Source: Methanobacterium sp. (GTDB lineage: Archaea; Methanobacteriota; Methanobacteria; Methanobacteriales; Methanobacteriaceae). Taken from it: a DNA stretch of 43,533 nucleotides. Location of the stretch: the NCBI GenBank assembly GCA_015661405.1, contig JACWMK010000016.1:1-43533 (forward strand). The letters are read 5' to 3'. This document shows positions 16,459-25,099 of the stretch, piece by piece (positions within the stretch are counted from its first letter, which is position 1; each line of letters opens with the position of its first letter). The position numbers were made by a program, and so were the translations under genes. The notes beneath the pieces are model-generated. The model worked only from the letters and a program-made list of their open reading frames with translations. It was not told the DNA's origin and did no database searches.

Positions 16459-17001
16459 ATGAAAGTTATTGGAGTAACAGGGATGCCTGGTTCCGGTAAA
16501 GGCGTAGCTTCAGGAGTAGCGCGTAGTCTAGGCTTTAAACTGATTAGGATGGGTGACGTAATCCGTGAGGAAGCAACCATTAGAAATGCTGAAATAGGAG
16601 AAACTGCGGTTAAACTACGACAAGAATACGGAGAATTTGTCGTGGCCGAACGATGCGTCGAGAAAATAAAAAATACTCAAAATAATAATGATTTATACAT
16701 GATTGAGGGTATCAGAAGCCCCTTTGAAGTGGAAATATTTAAAGAGAATTTTCCCAACTTCAAAGTCATAACAGTACACTCCACACCTCATACTCGCTTT
16801 AACAGATTAAAAAAAAGAATGCGATTAGATGATTCCTCAGAAAAATCTGAATTCCTTAAAAGAGACAAACGTGAACTAAATTTTGGAATAGGCGACGTGA
16901 TAGCCAACAGTGATTATATAGTAGTCAATGAAGGAGCAATAAAAAAATTTAAGAATATTGTAAGGAGTATACTACAGAATGAAATACACGATGAAAGCTA
17001 A
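16459..17001 (+). CDS. UPF0200 family P-loop kinase-like protein
   Basis: A 180-residue nucleotide kinase-like protein of the archaeal UPF0200 family. The Walker A is GVTGMPGSGKG at residues 5-15. The sequence then follows the adenylate kinase-like order, with RMGDVIREEA (about 31-40), a lid-like helical segment, and NSDYIVVNEG near the end. The true substrate is unknown. ATG 16459 begins one base after the phosphopantothenate synthetase stop, and the 3' end overlaps the next gene. This coupling to coenzyme A synthesis makes a CoA-pathway kinase role tempting, but archaeal dephospho-CoA kinase has been assigned to another family (DUF359). An in-frame TTG at 16441 overlaps the upstream gene and is less likely. 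Confidence 0.85.
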   Translation: MKVIGVTGMPGSGKGVASGVARSLGFKLIRMGDVIREEATIRNAEIGETAVKLRQEYGEFVVAERCVEKIKNTQNNNDLYMIEGIRSPFEVEIFKENFPNFKVITVHSTPHTRFNRLKKRMRLDDSSEKSEFLKRDKRELNFGIGDVIANSDYIVVNEGAIKKFKNIVRSILQNEIHDES

Positions 17002-17359
17002 AGTCCTTATAAATCCAACTGAAGACCTGGATAAAGTATTAAAAGCATTATCTAATATTCTAGATTATGATGAATTAGAAATAGATGACAATTACATTAC
17101 AGTAACAGGGGATGAAGAGTCTCTTATAAGATTACGGGAATCATTGGAGAAGAGAAGGATCCGTAATACTGCTCGTAAAATAATGTTGAAAGGATTACAT
17201 GATAATGTTATATTGTTTAAATTAAGTAAACAAGCCGCTTACGCAGGATTAGTTAATATCATAAGTGAGGATTTATCTGCATTAGGTGAGATAAATGTTA
17301 GAATAGAAACAGATAATGTGGATGTATTCTTGGATTGGATTGCACCACAAATAAAATAA
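16979..17359 (+). CDS. UPF0201 family protein
   Basis: A 126-residue protein of the small archaeal UPF0201 family (COG1325). The N-terminal half (AKVLINPTEDLDKVLKAL, then TVTGDEESLIRLRESLEKRRI) suggests an alpha-beta RNA-binding-like fold, sometimes compared with exosome-associated or ribosomal L5-like domains. The C-terminal half (NVILFKLSKQAAYAGLVNIISE) is helical. It overlaps the UPF0200 gene by 23 bp, and the two families are often neighbours in methanogens. AAGGAG at 16962-16967 lies 11 nt before ATG 16979. An internal ATG at 16991 (MKAKV) is the alternative start and better matches the typical family opening. Function is unknown. Confidence 0.85.
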   Translation: MKYTMKAKVLINPTEDLDKVLKALSNILDYDELEIDDNYITVTGDEESLIRLRESLEKRRIRNTARKIMLKGLHDNVILFKLSKQAAYAGLVNIISEDLSALGEINVRIETDNVDVFLDWIAPQIK

Positions 17360-17367
17360 TCTTTTTT

Positions 17368-18060
17368 TTATTTATCAATTAAAACAGCTTTTTTAATAAA
17401 GTAATGTCCACTGTCTCTTTGCCAAATATTTTCAGCTTCAATTATATTTATTTTCTTCTGGAATAAAGGGCAGTCTAATACTAATGTTTCAGCTTCACCG
17501 CCCTCAAAGGCAAGATGCACACCGTATTTATCATGTAAATTTAGAAGTTCATCTAATAATTCTTCATCGATTCGTCTTCCCAACCAAGATTCATCTAATC
17601 CCTCAGCTGAAACACTGACTATTATTACTTCAAAATCAGCTTTTATAAGCTCCTCCATATACTCAAGAGGGTCACGGTGCCAGAGAGGTGCGCATGATTT
17701 TAGTGAGAGACTATCACAAAGTTTATCAATACGGGATTTCTGATATTGAGAAGCTAGAGCACCAGTGAATATGGCTTCCACCCCATCATCTTTTAAATCA
17801 CTTAAAACTAATCTTAAATCCTCTAACTCCCTCTCCTTCTCACCCTTAGTACCAGCTTTAATTAAAGGTATATTCATAGCTTGAGCTGATAGTTCTGTGA
17901 GGTGAATGTTACTAGAGTGATACATATAGGATTCGAGATTTTTAGATATCATAGATACCAAATATTTGACTCTCCAGCCGTGTTCCAGGGCTTTATAAGT
18001 AGCCATGGTACTATCCTTCCCTCCTGAGTAAAGAACCGCTGCTATCAAAATTTTTTGCAC
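17368..18060 (-). CDS. Dph6-like ATP pyrophosphatase (MJ0570-related; diphthine--ammonia ligase family)
   Basis: A 230-residue PP-loop ATPase. The ATP-pyrophosphatase motif is VLYSGGKDSTMA at residues 8-19. YLVSM, the GAL-ASQYQKSRIDKLC block (about 102-118) and the GLDESWLGRRID segment near 155-166 are characteristic, and FEGGEAETLVLDCPLF closes the fold. This family includes Dph6, which amidates diphthine on elongation factor 2 using ATP and ammonia, so that is the most likely job. The start is GTG 18060. TTTTATAAAA (18079-18088) is centred about 24 nt upstream, so the mRNA may be leaderless. It is convergent with the UPF0201 gene, 8 bp away, and lies downstream of the minus-strand surface-protein operon, from which a T-rich gap separates it. 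Confidence 0.85.
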   Translation of the reverse strand: MQKILIAAVLYSGGKDSTMATYKALEHGWRVKYLVSMISKNLESYMYHSSNIHLTELSAQAMNIPLIKAGTKGEKERELEDLRLVLSDLKDDGVEAIFTGALASQYQKSRIDKLCDSLSLKSCAPLWHRDPLEYMEELIKADFEVIIVSVSAEGLDESWLGRRIDEELLDELLNLHDKYGVHLAFEGGEAETLVLDCPLFQKKINIIEAENIWQRDSGHYFIKKAVLIDK

Positions 18061-18162
18061 CTCAAAAAAAAAGAATTTTTATAAAATATTTTTCATTAAT
18101 TATCTTTTAATTTTTTTTTAAAAAAATATATTTAAATGAAAACCCTTAAAAATATATTTTTT

Positions 18163-18966
18163 TTAATTTTTCCAGTTAATTAACCAGTTACGTATTCGCT
18201 CCCAGACTTGATACATACCATCAACTGATAAGCCAACAAAACCAATGAATAACCCTAATAATCCACAGAGAAGAATAATCTCATTACTACTAGGGAATGT
18301 TTTCATTAAATTAGCGATATTATTCTCCACAGGACCTGTAATATTAGTTACAACTGATTCATTCCCGGGTAGATTATTTGATACTGATTCCACCTGACTG
18401 GAATCCACATTAACGGCAATCATAACGTTACTATTTAATAGAGTTACATTATCAACCAAGTTTAACCAATCACCCAAATTATTACTAATAGCTGAAGGGT
18501 CACTGTTATTCTGTACTGTTAAAATAATAGTATTATTAGGTATAACCGTAACTGAAGCAATACCTGGATTAGATTCCGGTATACGTGTTTGAAATGAATC
18601 AGCCCAATCATTAGTAAAAGGAGTTGTAGTTATAATAACAGCACTACTTTGAACACTGTTAACTCCATTCAATTTTTCAGTATCAGTTATGAAACCATCA
18701 ACATTATTCTGCGTTGAAATATTAACATTAATAATTTCAGTTCCACCATCATTCAAAGTATAAATTGAACGAGCAATATCTGGAACATCATTATATAACG
18801 GTGCTATTAAAAATCCGCCACCCACCAATCCCACCACGAATCCTATAGATAAAACAAATAATAGATTTTTTTTACCAATAATGGGTGTTAAAAGCGCAAT
18901 TGAGAATACGAAAACCATTAAAAATATAAATAATACGAGCATTACTATTACGATGACTGTATCCAT
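18163..18966 (-). CDS. Membrane-anchored exoprotein, last gene of the pilin-like operon
   Basis: A 267-residue protein that I do not recognise. Two hydrophobic segments at the N terminus (about 3-28 and 34-55) and one near the C terminus (about 230-250) flank an extracellular-looking domain. That domain (about 60-225) is rich in Asn, Ser, Thr and Val, with several N-x-S/T sequons. The C-terminal tail WERIRNWLINWKN is basic and probably cytoplasmic. It is the distal gene of a six-gene minus-strand set of pilin-like proteins, 33 bp after the PepSY-like small protein. The topology suggests a membrane platform or anchor for an envelope structure, though it lacks the PilC/FlaJ signature. Its role is inferred only from context. 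Confidence 0.6.
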   Translation of the reverse strand: MDTVIVIVMLVLFIFLMVFVFSIALLTPIIGKKNLLFVLSIGFVVGLVGGGFLIAPLYNDVPDIARSIYTLNDGGTEIINVNISTQNNVDGFITDTEKLNGVNSVQSSAVIITTTPFTNDWADSFQTRIPESNPGIASVTVIPNNTIILTVQNNSDPSAISNNLGDWLNLVDNVTLLNSNVMIAVNVDSSQVESVSNNLPGNESVVTNITGPVENNIANLMKTFPSSNEIILLCGLLGLFIGFVGLSVDGMYQVWERIRNWLINWKN

Positions 18967-18999
18967 TGAAACTTCCTCTGAAAAAATATGAATTGTAGT

Positions 19000-19416
19000 T
19001 TATGTACTAAGTACTATTAACCCTGTGTTAGTATCTATATATATGGTTTTGGACAATCCATTCAAAGATAAAGGAATAATCCAAACATTATGATTAGTGT
19101 TGTTAACCATCACACTACCTTGAATGGGTTGCCCTACACTATAACCTGGGTTATTTTGTATAGCTATGTTTGTAGCTTGTGCAGCGGTTATATTAGAGGT
19201 TAAATTTGTAGTTGAGGAGTTAGATGAGTTATTAACAACTTGAGGTTGAATTGGCTGATTATAGGTAACTGTTTGAGTAGGAGTAATATTTGTATCATTT
19301 GATGGCGCACTCCCATGGAATGGGTTAAATGCATAAATAACTGAAATAATAAATACCACTCCAACTATTATTAGAGCAGTCCTTTCCCAACCATCCGGTA
19401 AATCACTTAAATCGAT
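19000..19416 (-). CDS. Small membrane-anchored PepSY-like protein, start codon uncertain
   Basis: The frame encodes about 138 residues: a short charged N terminus (DLSDLPDGWERT), a membrane segment (ALIIVGVVFIISVIYAF), a Thr/Asn/Ser-rich linker, and a C-terminal domain with ITAAQATNIAIQNN followed by a beta-rich stretch ending in IYIDTNTGLIVLST. The end resembles a PepSY-type module (propeptide-like, extracytoplasmic). The frame opens after TAA at 19422-19420 and has no ATG, GTG or TTG before the membrane segment. The first standard start, GTG 19359, lies inside that segment and would remove its front half. SD GGTGAT (19429-19424) is ideally placed for initiation at ATC 19416, hence these coordinates. 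It is the fifth gene of the operon, 19 nt after the pilin. Confidence 0.6.
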   Translation of the reverse strand: MDLSDLPDGWERTALIIVGVVFIISVIYAFNPFHGSAPSNDTNITPTQTVTYNQPIQPQVVNNSSNSSTTNLTSNITAAQATNIAIQNNPGYSVGQPIQGSVMVNNTNHNVWIIPLSLNGLSKTIYIDTNTGLIVLST

Positions 19417-19435
19417 AAATTAAATCACCATTTAA

Positions 19436-19837
19436 TTAAAACGTTATAAAATAATCATTATTACTAATAGTATTATTAACAATATAATTACCAGTAGTTA
19501 AAGTAGTATTTTGCACATTTATGGGTATAAATTTAACACTCACATTTTGTCCATATGATAATGAATCAACTGTAACATACCCTGGAGGACTGTTAATATA
19601 CAATGTCATATTATTTGGAACAGTTAAATTAACTGAATAACCCACTCCGTTAGTATAAACAGTGTTAATAGCTTCAGCTGCCATCTCACCAGTAATCCTC
19701 GCTTGAGCAAGGTTACCGGTTGATGTTTGATTCTGCTCATTAGCTATTATACTAGTAAAACTACCTATTAGAATTAGAACAATAAGTGTGATGAATAAGA
19801 ACTCTACACTGGCTTGTCCATTCTCATCAAAAAACAT
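19436..19837 (-). CDS. Class III signal-peptide (DUF361) type IV pilin
   Basis: A 133-residue pilin precursor. The N terminus MFFDENG then QASVE, followed by a hydrophobic run to about residue 30, fits the G|QxSxE processing site. Cleavage after Gly7 leaves Gln+1 and Glu+5. The remainder is a small exposed domain with many Asn and Thr residues and N-x-S/T sequons, typical of glycosylated archaeal pilins. ATG 19837 has a good SD (GGGAGAT) six bases upstream. It is fourth in the minus-strand operon, 13 nt after the 358-residue KG|F-type protein, and is a probable EppA substrate. Confidence 0.87.
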   Translation of the reverse strand: MFFDENGQASVEFLFITLIVLILIGSFTSIIANEQNQTSTGNLAQARITGEMAAEAINTVYTNGVGYSVNLTVPNNMTLYINSPPGYVTVDSLSYGQNVSVKFIPINVQNTTLTTGNYIVNNTISNNDYFITF

Positions 19838-19850
19838 TATTTAATCTCCC

Positions 19851-20927
19851 TTAAGTATTATAAGTAAAATTAAGACCAAGATAACTTGCATAAGTAGGTG
19901 AAATTATAAATACTTGGGTTGAACTTGGGACTGTAACAACTGATCCTTTAGCTTTTATCGTGGAACCTGCTACACCAGAGAAATATTCATGGTCAATCAT
20001 AGAGCATTGTTGGTTTCCGTGCTCTGTACTTAAAACATCATAAATTATAAATGTACTCATCCGTGCTGAAGCAGGACTTCCACTAGTATTATTTGTTCTA
20101 TTTTCTAATCTATCAAAGAAGGAAAGTCCGTGAGGATCTGGGAAGTAATAAGGATTAATATAATTACCAGATGCATTGGATCCTTCAAGACATGCCATTA
20201 GATTATTTAGATTACCTGCTGATACTTGATCCGCGAAATGATAATCAGCAATTCCAGTATTATATGTATTAGTATAATAAGGATAAGGCCAGATAACTGA
20301 ACTATTCCTTTCCTTAGTATTCACCCAAATATAAGGATCTTCCAATCCTTGAATCGAAACATAAGCATTTTCAACTGGCGTATAAATAGTTACATTTTGA
20401 CCATTTTGAACAATACTTATAGGTAAACTGCTAACAGTAATTGTAAAACCATAAGGATCATTTTGTGAAATTTGTAAATTCGATGAATTAAGTACAGTAA
20501 TGTTTGTGCTATTAGCGTTAATAGGAATATTATTCAAGTATATGGTTCTTCCTGTTTGATTTTCTAAATCTATACAAGTATTAGTGAGATTATTATTAAG
20601 CATACTCACTACATTATTAATTATGAAGGTTGTACTATTATTTCCTGGGGTCTGATTGAAGAATGGGTCATTACCAGCTAACAAGTTAGTGTTATTAACA
20701 ACAGTTTGCACTGCAATAAGAGCTGAATATCTACCAGCATCTCCTGTATCCTCATCTATCACAGTTGCAATATTATTAGCAATACTAATTGTCACATCAC
20801 CTCCAATAGCTATTGCTGAAATAGTGTTAACTTCATTTATTATACCATTATATGAAATAGCTAGTATCATAACTGGAACTAAAAGTAAAAAAGTCAACGG
20901 TGTAAAAGCAAAACCTTTATCATCCAT
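19851..20927 (-). CDS. Pilin-like surface protein with KG|F-type N terminus (about 358 aa)
   Basis: A secreted or membrane-anchored protein of no family I can name. It begins MDDKGFAFTPLTFLLLVPVMILAIS: a short charged head, KG|F, then a hydrophobic helix, as in type IV prepilins. The body is a long Asn/Thr/Ser-rich region with many N-x-S/T sequons and mostly beta-type sequence. ATG 20927 is preferred because AGAAGATGAT just upstream matches the extended SD AGGAGGTGAT at 8 of 10 positions. The in-frame TTG 20945 adds six residues. It lies 24 nt after the large 736-residue protein and 13 nt before the pilin. The N-terminal resemblance to the two genes upstream suggests related, possibly minor, pilus subunits. 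Confidence 0.65.
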   Translation of the reverse strand: MDDKGFAFTPLTFLLLVPVMILAISYNGIINEVNTISAIAIGGDVTISIANNIATVIDEDTGDAGRYSALIAVQTVVNNTNLLAGNDPFFNQTPGNNSTTFIINNVVSMLNNNLTNTCIDLENQTGRTIYLNNIPINANSTNITVLNSSNLQISQNDPYGFTITVSSLPISIVQNGQNVTIYTPVENAYVSIQGLEDPYIWVNTKERNSSVIWPYPYYTNTYNTGIADYHFADQVSAGNLNNLMACLEGSNASGNYINPYYFPDPHGLSFFDRLENRTNNTSGSPASARMSTFIIYDVLSTEHGNQQCSMIDHEYFSGVAGSTIKAKGSVVTVPSSTQVFIISPTYASYLGLNFTYNT

Positions 20928-20951
20928 TTTATCATCTTCTTTCAAAATAAT

Positions 20952-23159
20952 TTATAAACTCGATTGCTTCCATAACTCTAATCTTATTGGAATAGCATTA
21001 GGCACATTTCCAGCATAAAGCGTTTCATTTTTTATAAGGCTAGTATTAACATAAAAACCTTGATTTATAAGAGGTTGTAGATACTCATTCATTAAATTAT
21101 TATACGAATTTGCTTCAGCAAGTTGAGGGGTTGAATTAAAGCCAACTGCCCATGCATTCTGTAGGAATTGAGGATATAATACAGATATCCTAGTACCGGA
21201 ATATATCTCAGGATCACCTTCTTCACCATAACTGCCAGTGCTCGTCGCTAAATCTCCCGATTCATAAGCTGTTGATGGAGTCACAGTTATAGTCAAGGTG
21301 TAATTACCTGGTAAGGGCATTATAGTACCATTAGTGTTGGTTGTGAAAATAGGATTTGAAGAACTATCATAATTCGTTAAGTTTAAATCATACTGTGGAG
21401 GACCATTGTAAATAGTGGCACTAGATGTACCATTACTAATTTTAACTAATACGTTTCTAGTATTTGTTCCTAAACCAAAGAAGAGAAAAACATTCTGAGC
21501 ACCAGTAAGGATATTAAAGTTTTCGCTTTCAGTTAAAGTTTTATCAACACTACTACTATCATTTTGATAATTGTTAAAAATAGTGGTATCCCATCTTATG
21601 AGGAAAGGACTGTAAGCGATGGTAACATAACTATTTTGTAATCCCACTAAATCATAGTCACCACTAGATACATCATCCCAAATAATAATTCTAACTGTAT
21701 TATTACCTACTTTAAGAGGATCCTTCGCAGTGCTATAGTTAGGGTCGGTGTTTGAATCATGTAAGCTTATTATTCCTGGAACGTTACCGTATCCTCCATC
21801 AGTTCTCTGGGTAGTACTAACGCCTGCTGTATTAAATGAAGTAAACATTGTAGTCCAGTTTCCTGAGATTGGGTCTTTGACTTGAACAATAGCTCCATCT
21901 TCACCACCAAACGCGTTTAATACAACATAAGCATCCAATAAATTTGTATTATTAGGTAAAACAACATTCGCAGTGCTCATAACTGCGGAACCACTTCCTG
22001 TTCCTTCATTAGGTATATTGGTTAAAATAAAAGGAGTATTTAAATTGTAATTATCATTACCCTGTAAATTATTCCAAGATAAACTCTGGCTGGTTGTATT
22101 TGTAACTGTTCCAGTAGTTATATTATATAATATACATCTAGTTGGTTCTCCTATTCCTGCAATATTATTAAAATTGGAGGTGTTGAATGTTACTCCCTGA
22201 GGCACACTTATAGTAGTAGTGTAATTCGCTAAAATTGAAAACCAGGGCATAGAATTATATTTTGATGCATTAATAAATTTAAGATAAAAATTATTATTAG
22301 ATGGGTAACTACTATTGAAAAATGTAGTGTTTAAGCTACTTAAATAATTGAAAACATAATAACTAGAACCCTCATATAAATAAGGTGTTGTATAATTGGT
22401 TAAATTAAAGCTTCCACTTGGTACGTTTAAAGCTAAATTATTATTCAAATATAAACCAACGTTAAATGCGTAAGGAGTTCCCTCACTAGTCTGATAAGCT
22501 GATCCAAACAATACTTGAGCACTATTAATAGGGCCAGAAGTAGGTATAGTGAAATTTATAGGTATATCTGTTTGAGCAGGATTAGTTTTTCCAGATGCTG
22601 GTGTATCACTACCACCCCAATAATCATATGTACTCAAACCACCTGTCTGACTCCATGGTATGAAGTTCGTTAAATAATTATGGAAATTCCACACTGTAGT
22701 TACAGTAGTCTGATTCACAGTGGTAAAGTTAACGGCTTCTATTTTATAGAATGATCTTCCCATCCATGCTTCTTGTGGACCAGATATAACTTCAACTTTG
22801 GTAACCGTGTCATTAGAGTAGCTTAAACCTCCAAATGCATTGTTGGTTACAGGCGGATTTGAACCTACTTGCAAACTATAACCAACGCCCAATGGTATCA
22901 ATATATTTAACTGTGACTGTAATGCTGTTACTGCATCCGCTGAGTCATTGGATGAGTAATCAACAGCAGATTCACGTAAGGTGCCGCTTTGATCCATAAC
23001 ACTTAATGCACTACTAGCTAAACTTTCTAGATGTTGATGGTCTTCTCCTTGATAAATGGGGAGCATACTATAGGTTACAATGGAACCTGTGAATACGAAT
23101 ACTACTATTAAAGCTAATGCCGCATCTACCGTGAATATAAAACCTTTATCATCCATCAT
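20952..23159 (-). CDS. Large pilin-like surface protein with KG|F-type N terminus (about 735 aa)
   Basis: A 735-residue exoprotein and the largest of the operon. The start MMDDKG|FIFTVDAALALIVVFVFTGSIV has a prepilin-like site with Phe+1 and an acidic Asp+6. The ESLASSALSVMDQSGTL stretch that follows resembles the region after the helix in archaeal and bacterial minor pilins. The body is beta-rich with many Asn/Thr sequons. A PFLIRWDTTIFNNYQ-like block in the second half and the C-terminal NSYNNLMNEYLQPLINQGF helix stand out. It is probably glycosylated and exposed, and could be a tip adhesin. ATG 23159 and ATG 23156 are equivalent; an in-frame GTG at 23171 overlaps the upstream gene. TGGACGTGAC is an SD-like sequence just before. 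The overlap with the preceding gene shows co-translation. Confidence 0.7.
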   Translation of the reverse strand: MMDDKGFIFTVDAALALIVVFVFTGSIVTYSMLPIYQGEDHQHLESLASSALSVMDQSGTLRESAVDYSSNDSADAVTALQSQLNILIPLGVGYSLQVGSNPPVTNNAFGGLSYSNDTVTKVEVISGPQEAWMGRSFYKIEAVNFTTVNQTTVTTVWNFHNYLTNFIPWSQTGGLSTYDYWGGSDTPASGKTNPAQTDIPINFTIPTSGPINSAQVLFGSAYQTSEGTPYAFNVGLYLNNNLALNVPSGSFNLTNYTTPYLYEGSSYYVFNYLSSLNTTFFNSSYPSNNNFYLKFINASKYNSMPWFSILANYTTTISVPQGVTFNTSNFNNIAGIGEPTRCILYNITTGTVTNTTSQSLSWNNLQGNDNYNLNTPFILTNIPNEGTGSGSAVMSTANVVLPNNTNLLDAYVVLNAFGGEDGAIVQVKDPISGNWTTMFTSFNTAGVSTTQRTDGGYGNVPGIISLHDSNTDPNYSTAKDPLKVGNNTVRIIIWDDVSSGDYDLVGLQNSYVTIAYSPFLIRWDTTIFNNYQNDSSSVDKTLTESENFNILTGAQNVFLFFGLGTNTRNVLVKISNGTSSATIYNGPPQYDLNLTNYDSSSNPIFTTNTNGTIMPLPGNYTLTITVTPSTAYESGDLATSTGSYGEEGDPEIYSGTRISVLYPQFLQNAWAVGFNSTPQLAEANSYNNLMNEYLQPLINQGFYVNTSLIKNETLYAGNVPNAIPIRLELWKQSSL

Positions 23160-23161
23160 TG

Positions 23162-24088
23162 TCACGTCCACACATATAACGTTAAATTACAGTATTGAGG
23201 AACAACATTACTATAGGTAATATAATTAGGAGATGTGTTTTCCGGGGCTTCCACTATATAGAAATTCATGGAGTCACCAATTTTACTGGTAGTGATGTTT
23301 AAAGTTACGGTGTTATTAAAAAGTTGTAAGGAGTTAGATGAATTAGTTTTTAGGAAATTGGAGTTAATTGGATAACCGTTGAATATGCTGGAGCTAGTTA
23401 AATTTATTGGGTTATTATTGATATCAACAGTGGCTGAAGAATTAGTATTACCATTAGTATTTGCAAATAATATATAATAACTATATTGTTGAGTAGAGAA
23501 ATAACTGGTAGTAAAGCTGGGAACTGTGTAAATTCTAGTTTGACCACTATAAAATATTTGACCTACAAGGGATGTCACTGATTCAAGTTTAGAGCAGAGC
23601 ACCACCTTATCAACTCTTACGATATTACTTATATTAGTATTACTATTTCCAGCTACACTATTATTTCCAAATGTTTCATTTATACTAGTAGTATTTATAG
23701 AATTGATGGTTAAATAATAAGTATAAGTATTATTGCTAATATTAATTCCAATTAAATTCTGTACACTAGAGTTAGTTAGAAGAGCAAGCTTATTAGGATC
23801 TAGTGTATTGGGAGTAGGTTTCCCTGAGCTAGGATTATATTGTGCAAGTCCCACAATATTAGGAGGTAATCCAGTTTGCTCCCATGTGGGCGGGTCTCCA
23901 GAAGTTTCCGCTAGAGTATTCAGAGTGTCTTCAGCTATTCTATCCGTTGAGCTTTGGTAGATTGTACCCTCTATTTCGTATAGGATATTACCCATATCGG
24001 CTGCTACCATGCCCAGTACGATTGTAAGAGGTATGATTGCAAATAATAAATCCATAGAAATTAAGAATCCCCGTGGATCATCTCTCAT
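23162..24088 (-). CDS. Pilin-like surface protein with RG|F-type N terminus, first gene of the operon (about 308 aa)
   Basis: The protein begins MRDDPRG|FLISMDLLFAIIPLTIVLGMVAADMG: charged head, RG|F, Asp+6, and a hydrophobic helix that resembles a type IV prepilin. After the helix, IAEDTLNTLAETSGDPPTW, then VGLAQ and NTLDPNKLALL, match a segment order common in archaeal pilin-like proteins. The rest is Asn/Ser/Thr-rich and beta-like with many sequons. ATG 24088 is preferred because it aligns with the MxDDxxG starts of the two downstream genes. TTG 24097 is in frame with GGGGTG five bases upstream and cannot be excluded. It is the first of six tightly packed genes and overlaps the second by a few bases. 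The promoter should lie in 24100-24180, where TTTAAATATAAAG occurs on the minus strand. Confidence 0.68.
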   Translation of the reverse strand: MRDDPRGFLISMDLLFAIIPLTIVLGMVAADMGNILYEIEGTIYQSSTDRIAEDTLNTLAETSGDPPTWEQTGLPPNIVGLAQYNPSSGKPTPNTLDPNKLALLTNSSVQNLIGINISNNTYTYYLTINSINTTSINETFGNNSVAGNSNTNISNIVRVDKVVLCSKLESVTSLVGQIFYSGQTRIYTVPSFTTSYFSTQQYSYYILFANTNGNTNSSATVDINNNPINLTSSSIFNGYPINSNFLKTNSSNSLQLFNNTVTLNITTSKIGDSMNFYIVEAPENTSPNYITYSNVVPQYCNLTLYVWT

Positions 24089-24336
24089 AAATCCCAAAAT
24101 TACACCCCACCGTTAAATAATCCTATATATTATAGTGATTTTATTTAGGAATTCTTTATATTTAAACATGACTAAATATAAGTTGTAATTGGTCTGAATT
24201 GATCAAATTTTTTCATTAATTATAATATTAAACAATATGATCATTAATATGGTAGATCTTAAAAAAAGAATAATAGTATTATAATTAATACAAAAAGGTT
24301 ATAGATTACTTCACATAAAGAATTGATATGATATAA

Positions 24337-24765
24337 ATGGATCAAAAAGGACAAATTTCAGCAGAATATATTTTATTAGTTTTTGGCTTAATAATAGTCA
24401 TTATGCTTGTTTTTGCAGTAGCAGTAACAAATGAAAGCGAATTGAATACTGTTACCACTGATGCTAGAATAGGCGCGGATAATGGTACTACTCAATTATC
24501 TATTAATAACTCCAATATGAGTCCTGTTAGAGTCACCGGGATAAGCATGAATAATACAAATGATAATAATAAATATATAAGTATCACTATTAATCTATCT
24601 GGCACCATCACCTCTGCGCAGAGTGGGAATTTAATGATTAGTGTAATGAACTCCATGAACTCTTTAACTAGTCAAGGATACAATGTATCAGACTCAAGTG
24701 ATACAGTAACCTCTGGTAAGCACGTTTATAATATAGGAATTAATACTTCTGATATATCCGGATAA
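24337..24765 (+). CDS. Class III signal-peptide (DUF361) type IV pilin
   Basis: A 142-residue pilin precursor starting MDQKG then QISAE with a hydrophobic stretch (about 11-30). Cleavage after Gly5 gives Gln+1 and Glu+5, as in the other two class III pilins here. The mature domain is rich in Asn, Ser and Thr, with repeated SMNSMNSL-type segments. No clear SD precedes ATG 24337. It is transcribed divergently from the pilin-like operon across a 240-bp AT-rich gap that must hold both promoters. A small two-segment membrane protein follows 31 bp later. Confidence 0.87.
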   Translation: MDQKGQISAEYILLVFGLIIVIMLVFAVAVTNESELNTVTTDARIGADNGTTQLSINNSNMSPVRVTGISMNNTNDNNKYISITINLSGTITSAQSGNLMISVMNSMNSLTSQGYNVSDSSDTVTSGKHVYNIGINTSDISG

Positions 24766-24796
24766 AAAGAATTGATTTATAAGGAGAATATTTGAT

Positions 24797-25018
24797 ATGA
24801 AGGATGATATGGATATAAGTCGATCTGAAAACACCTCTAAAAAGAGGAAGAGACAAATTAATAAATGGGGAGTTTATATTGGCATCATATTTGTAATATT
24901 AGGTATACTATGGTACGGAGTAAATATAGGCCTTATACCTTTCAATTTAGTACAAAAAGAGGCAGGACCCATTGTAATAATATTAATAGGCTTATTGATA
25001 TTAATAAGATCATTATAA
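24797..25018 (+). CDS. Small membrane protein, LiaF/DUF5668-like
   Basis: A 73-residue protein with a basic N-terminal tail (KKRKRQINKW) and two hydrophobic segments (about 26-43 and 55-71). They are joined by a short loop (NIGLIPFNLVQKEAGP). The pattern of a hairpin whose second segment reads PIVIILIGLLILIRSL resembles the membrane part of LiaF or DUF5668 proteins. The family call is tentative because the sequence is short. AAGGAG lies about 10 nt before ATG 24797. It probably shares a transcript with the upstream pilin, but no function can be given. Confidence 0.6.
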   Translation: MKDDMDISRSENTSKKRKRQINKWGVYIGIIFVILGILWYGVNIGLIPFNLVQKEAGPIVIILIGLLILIRSL

Positions 25019-25099
25019 TAATATAAATTTTAGACACTCGAATAATAAATTATTATAAAAATTAAAATGGAATTATTTTTTTTTAGAGGACTGAAAAAT

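Noticed and set aside
16459..17001. Dephospho-CoA kinase call for the UPF0200 protein
   Set aside because: The CoA context is suggestive, but archaeal dephospho-CoA kinase has been assigned to a different family, so the generic name is kept.
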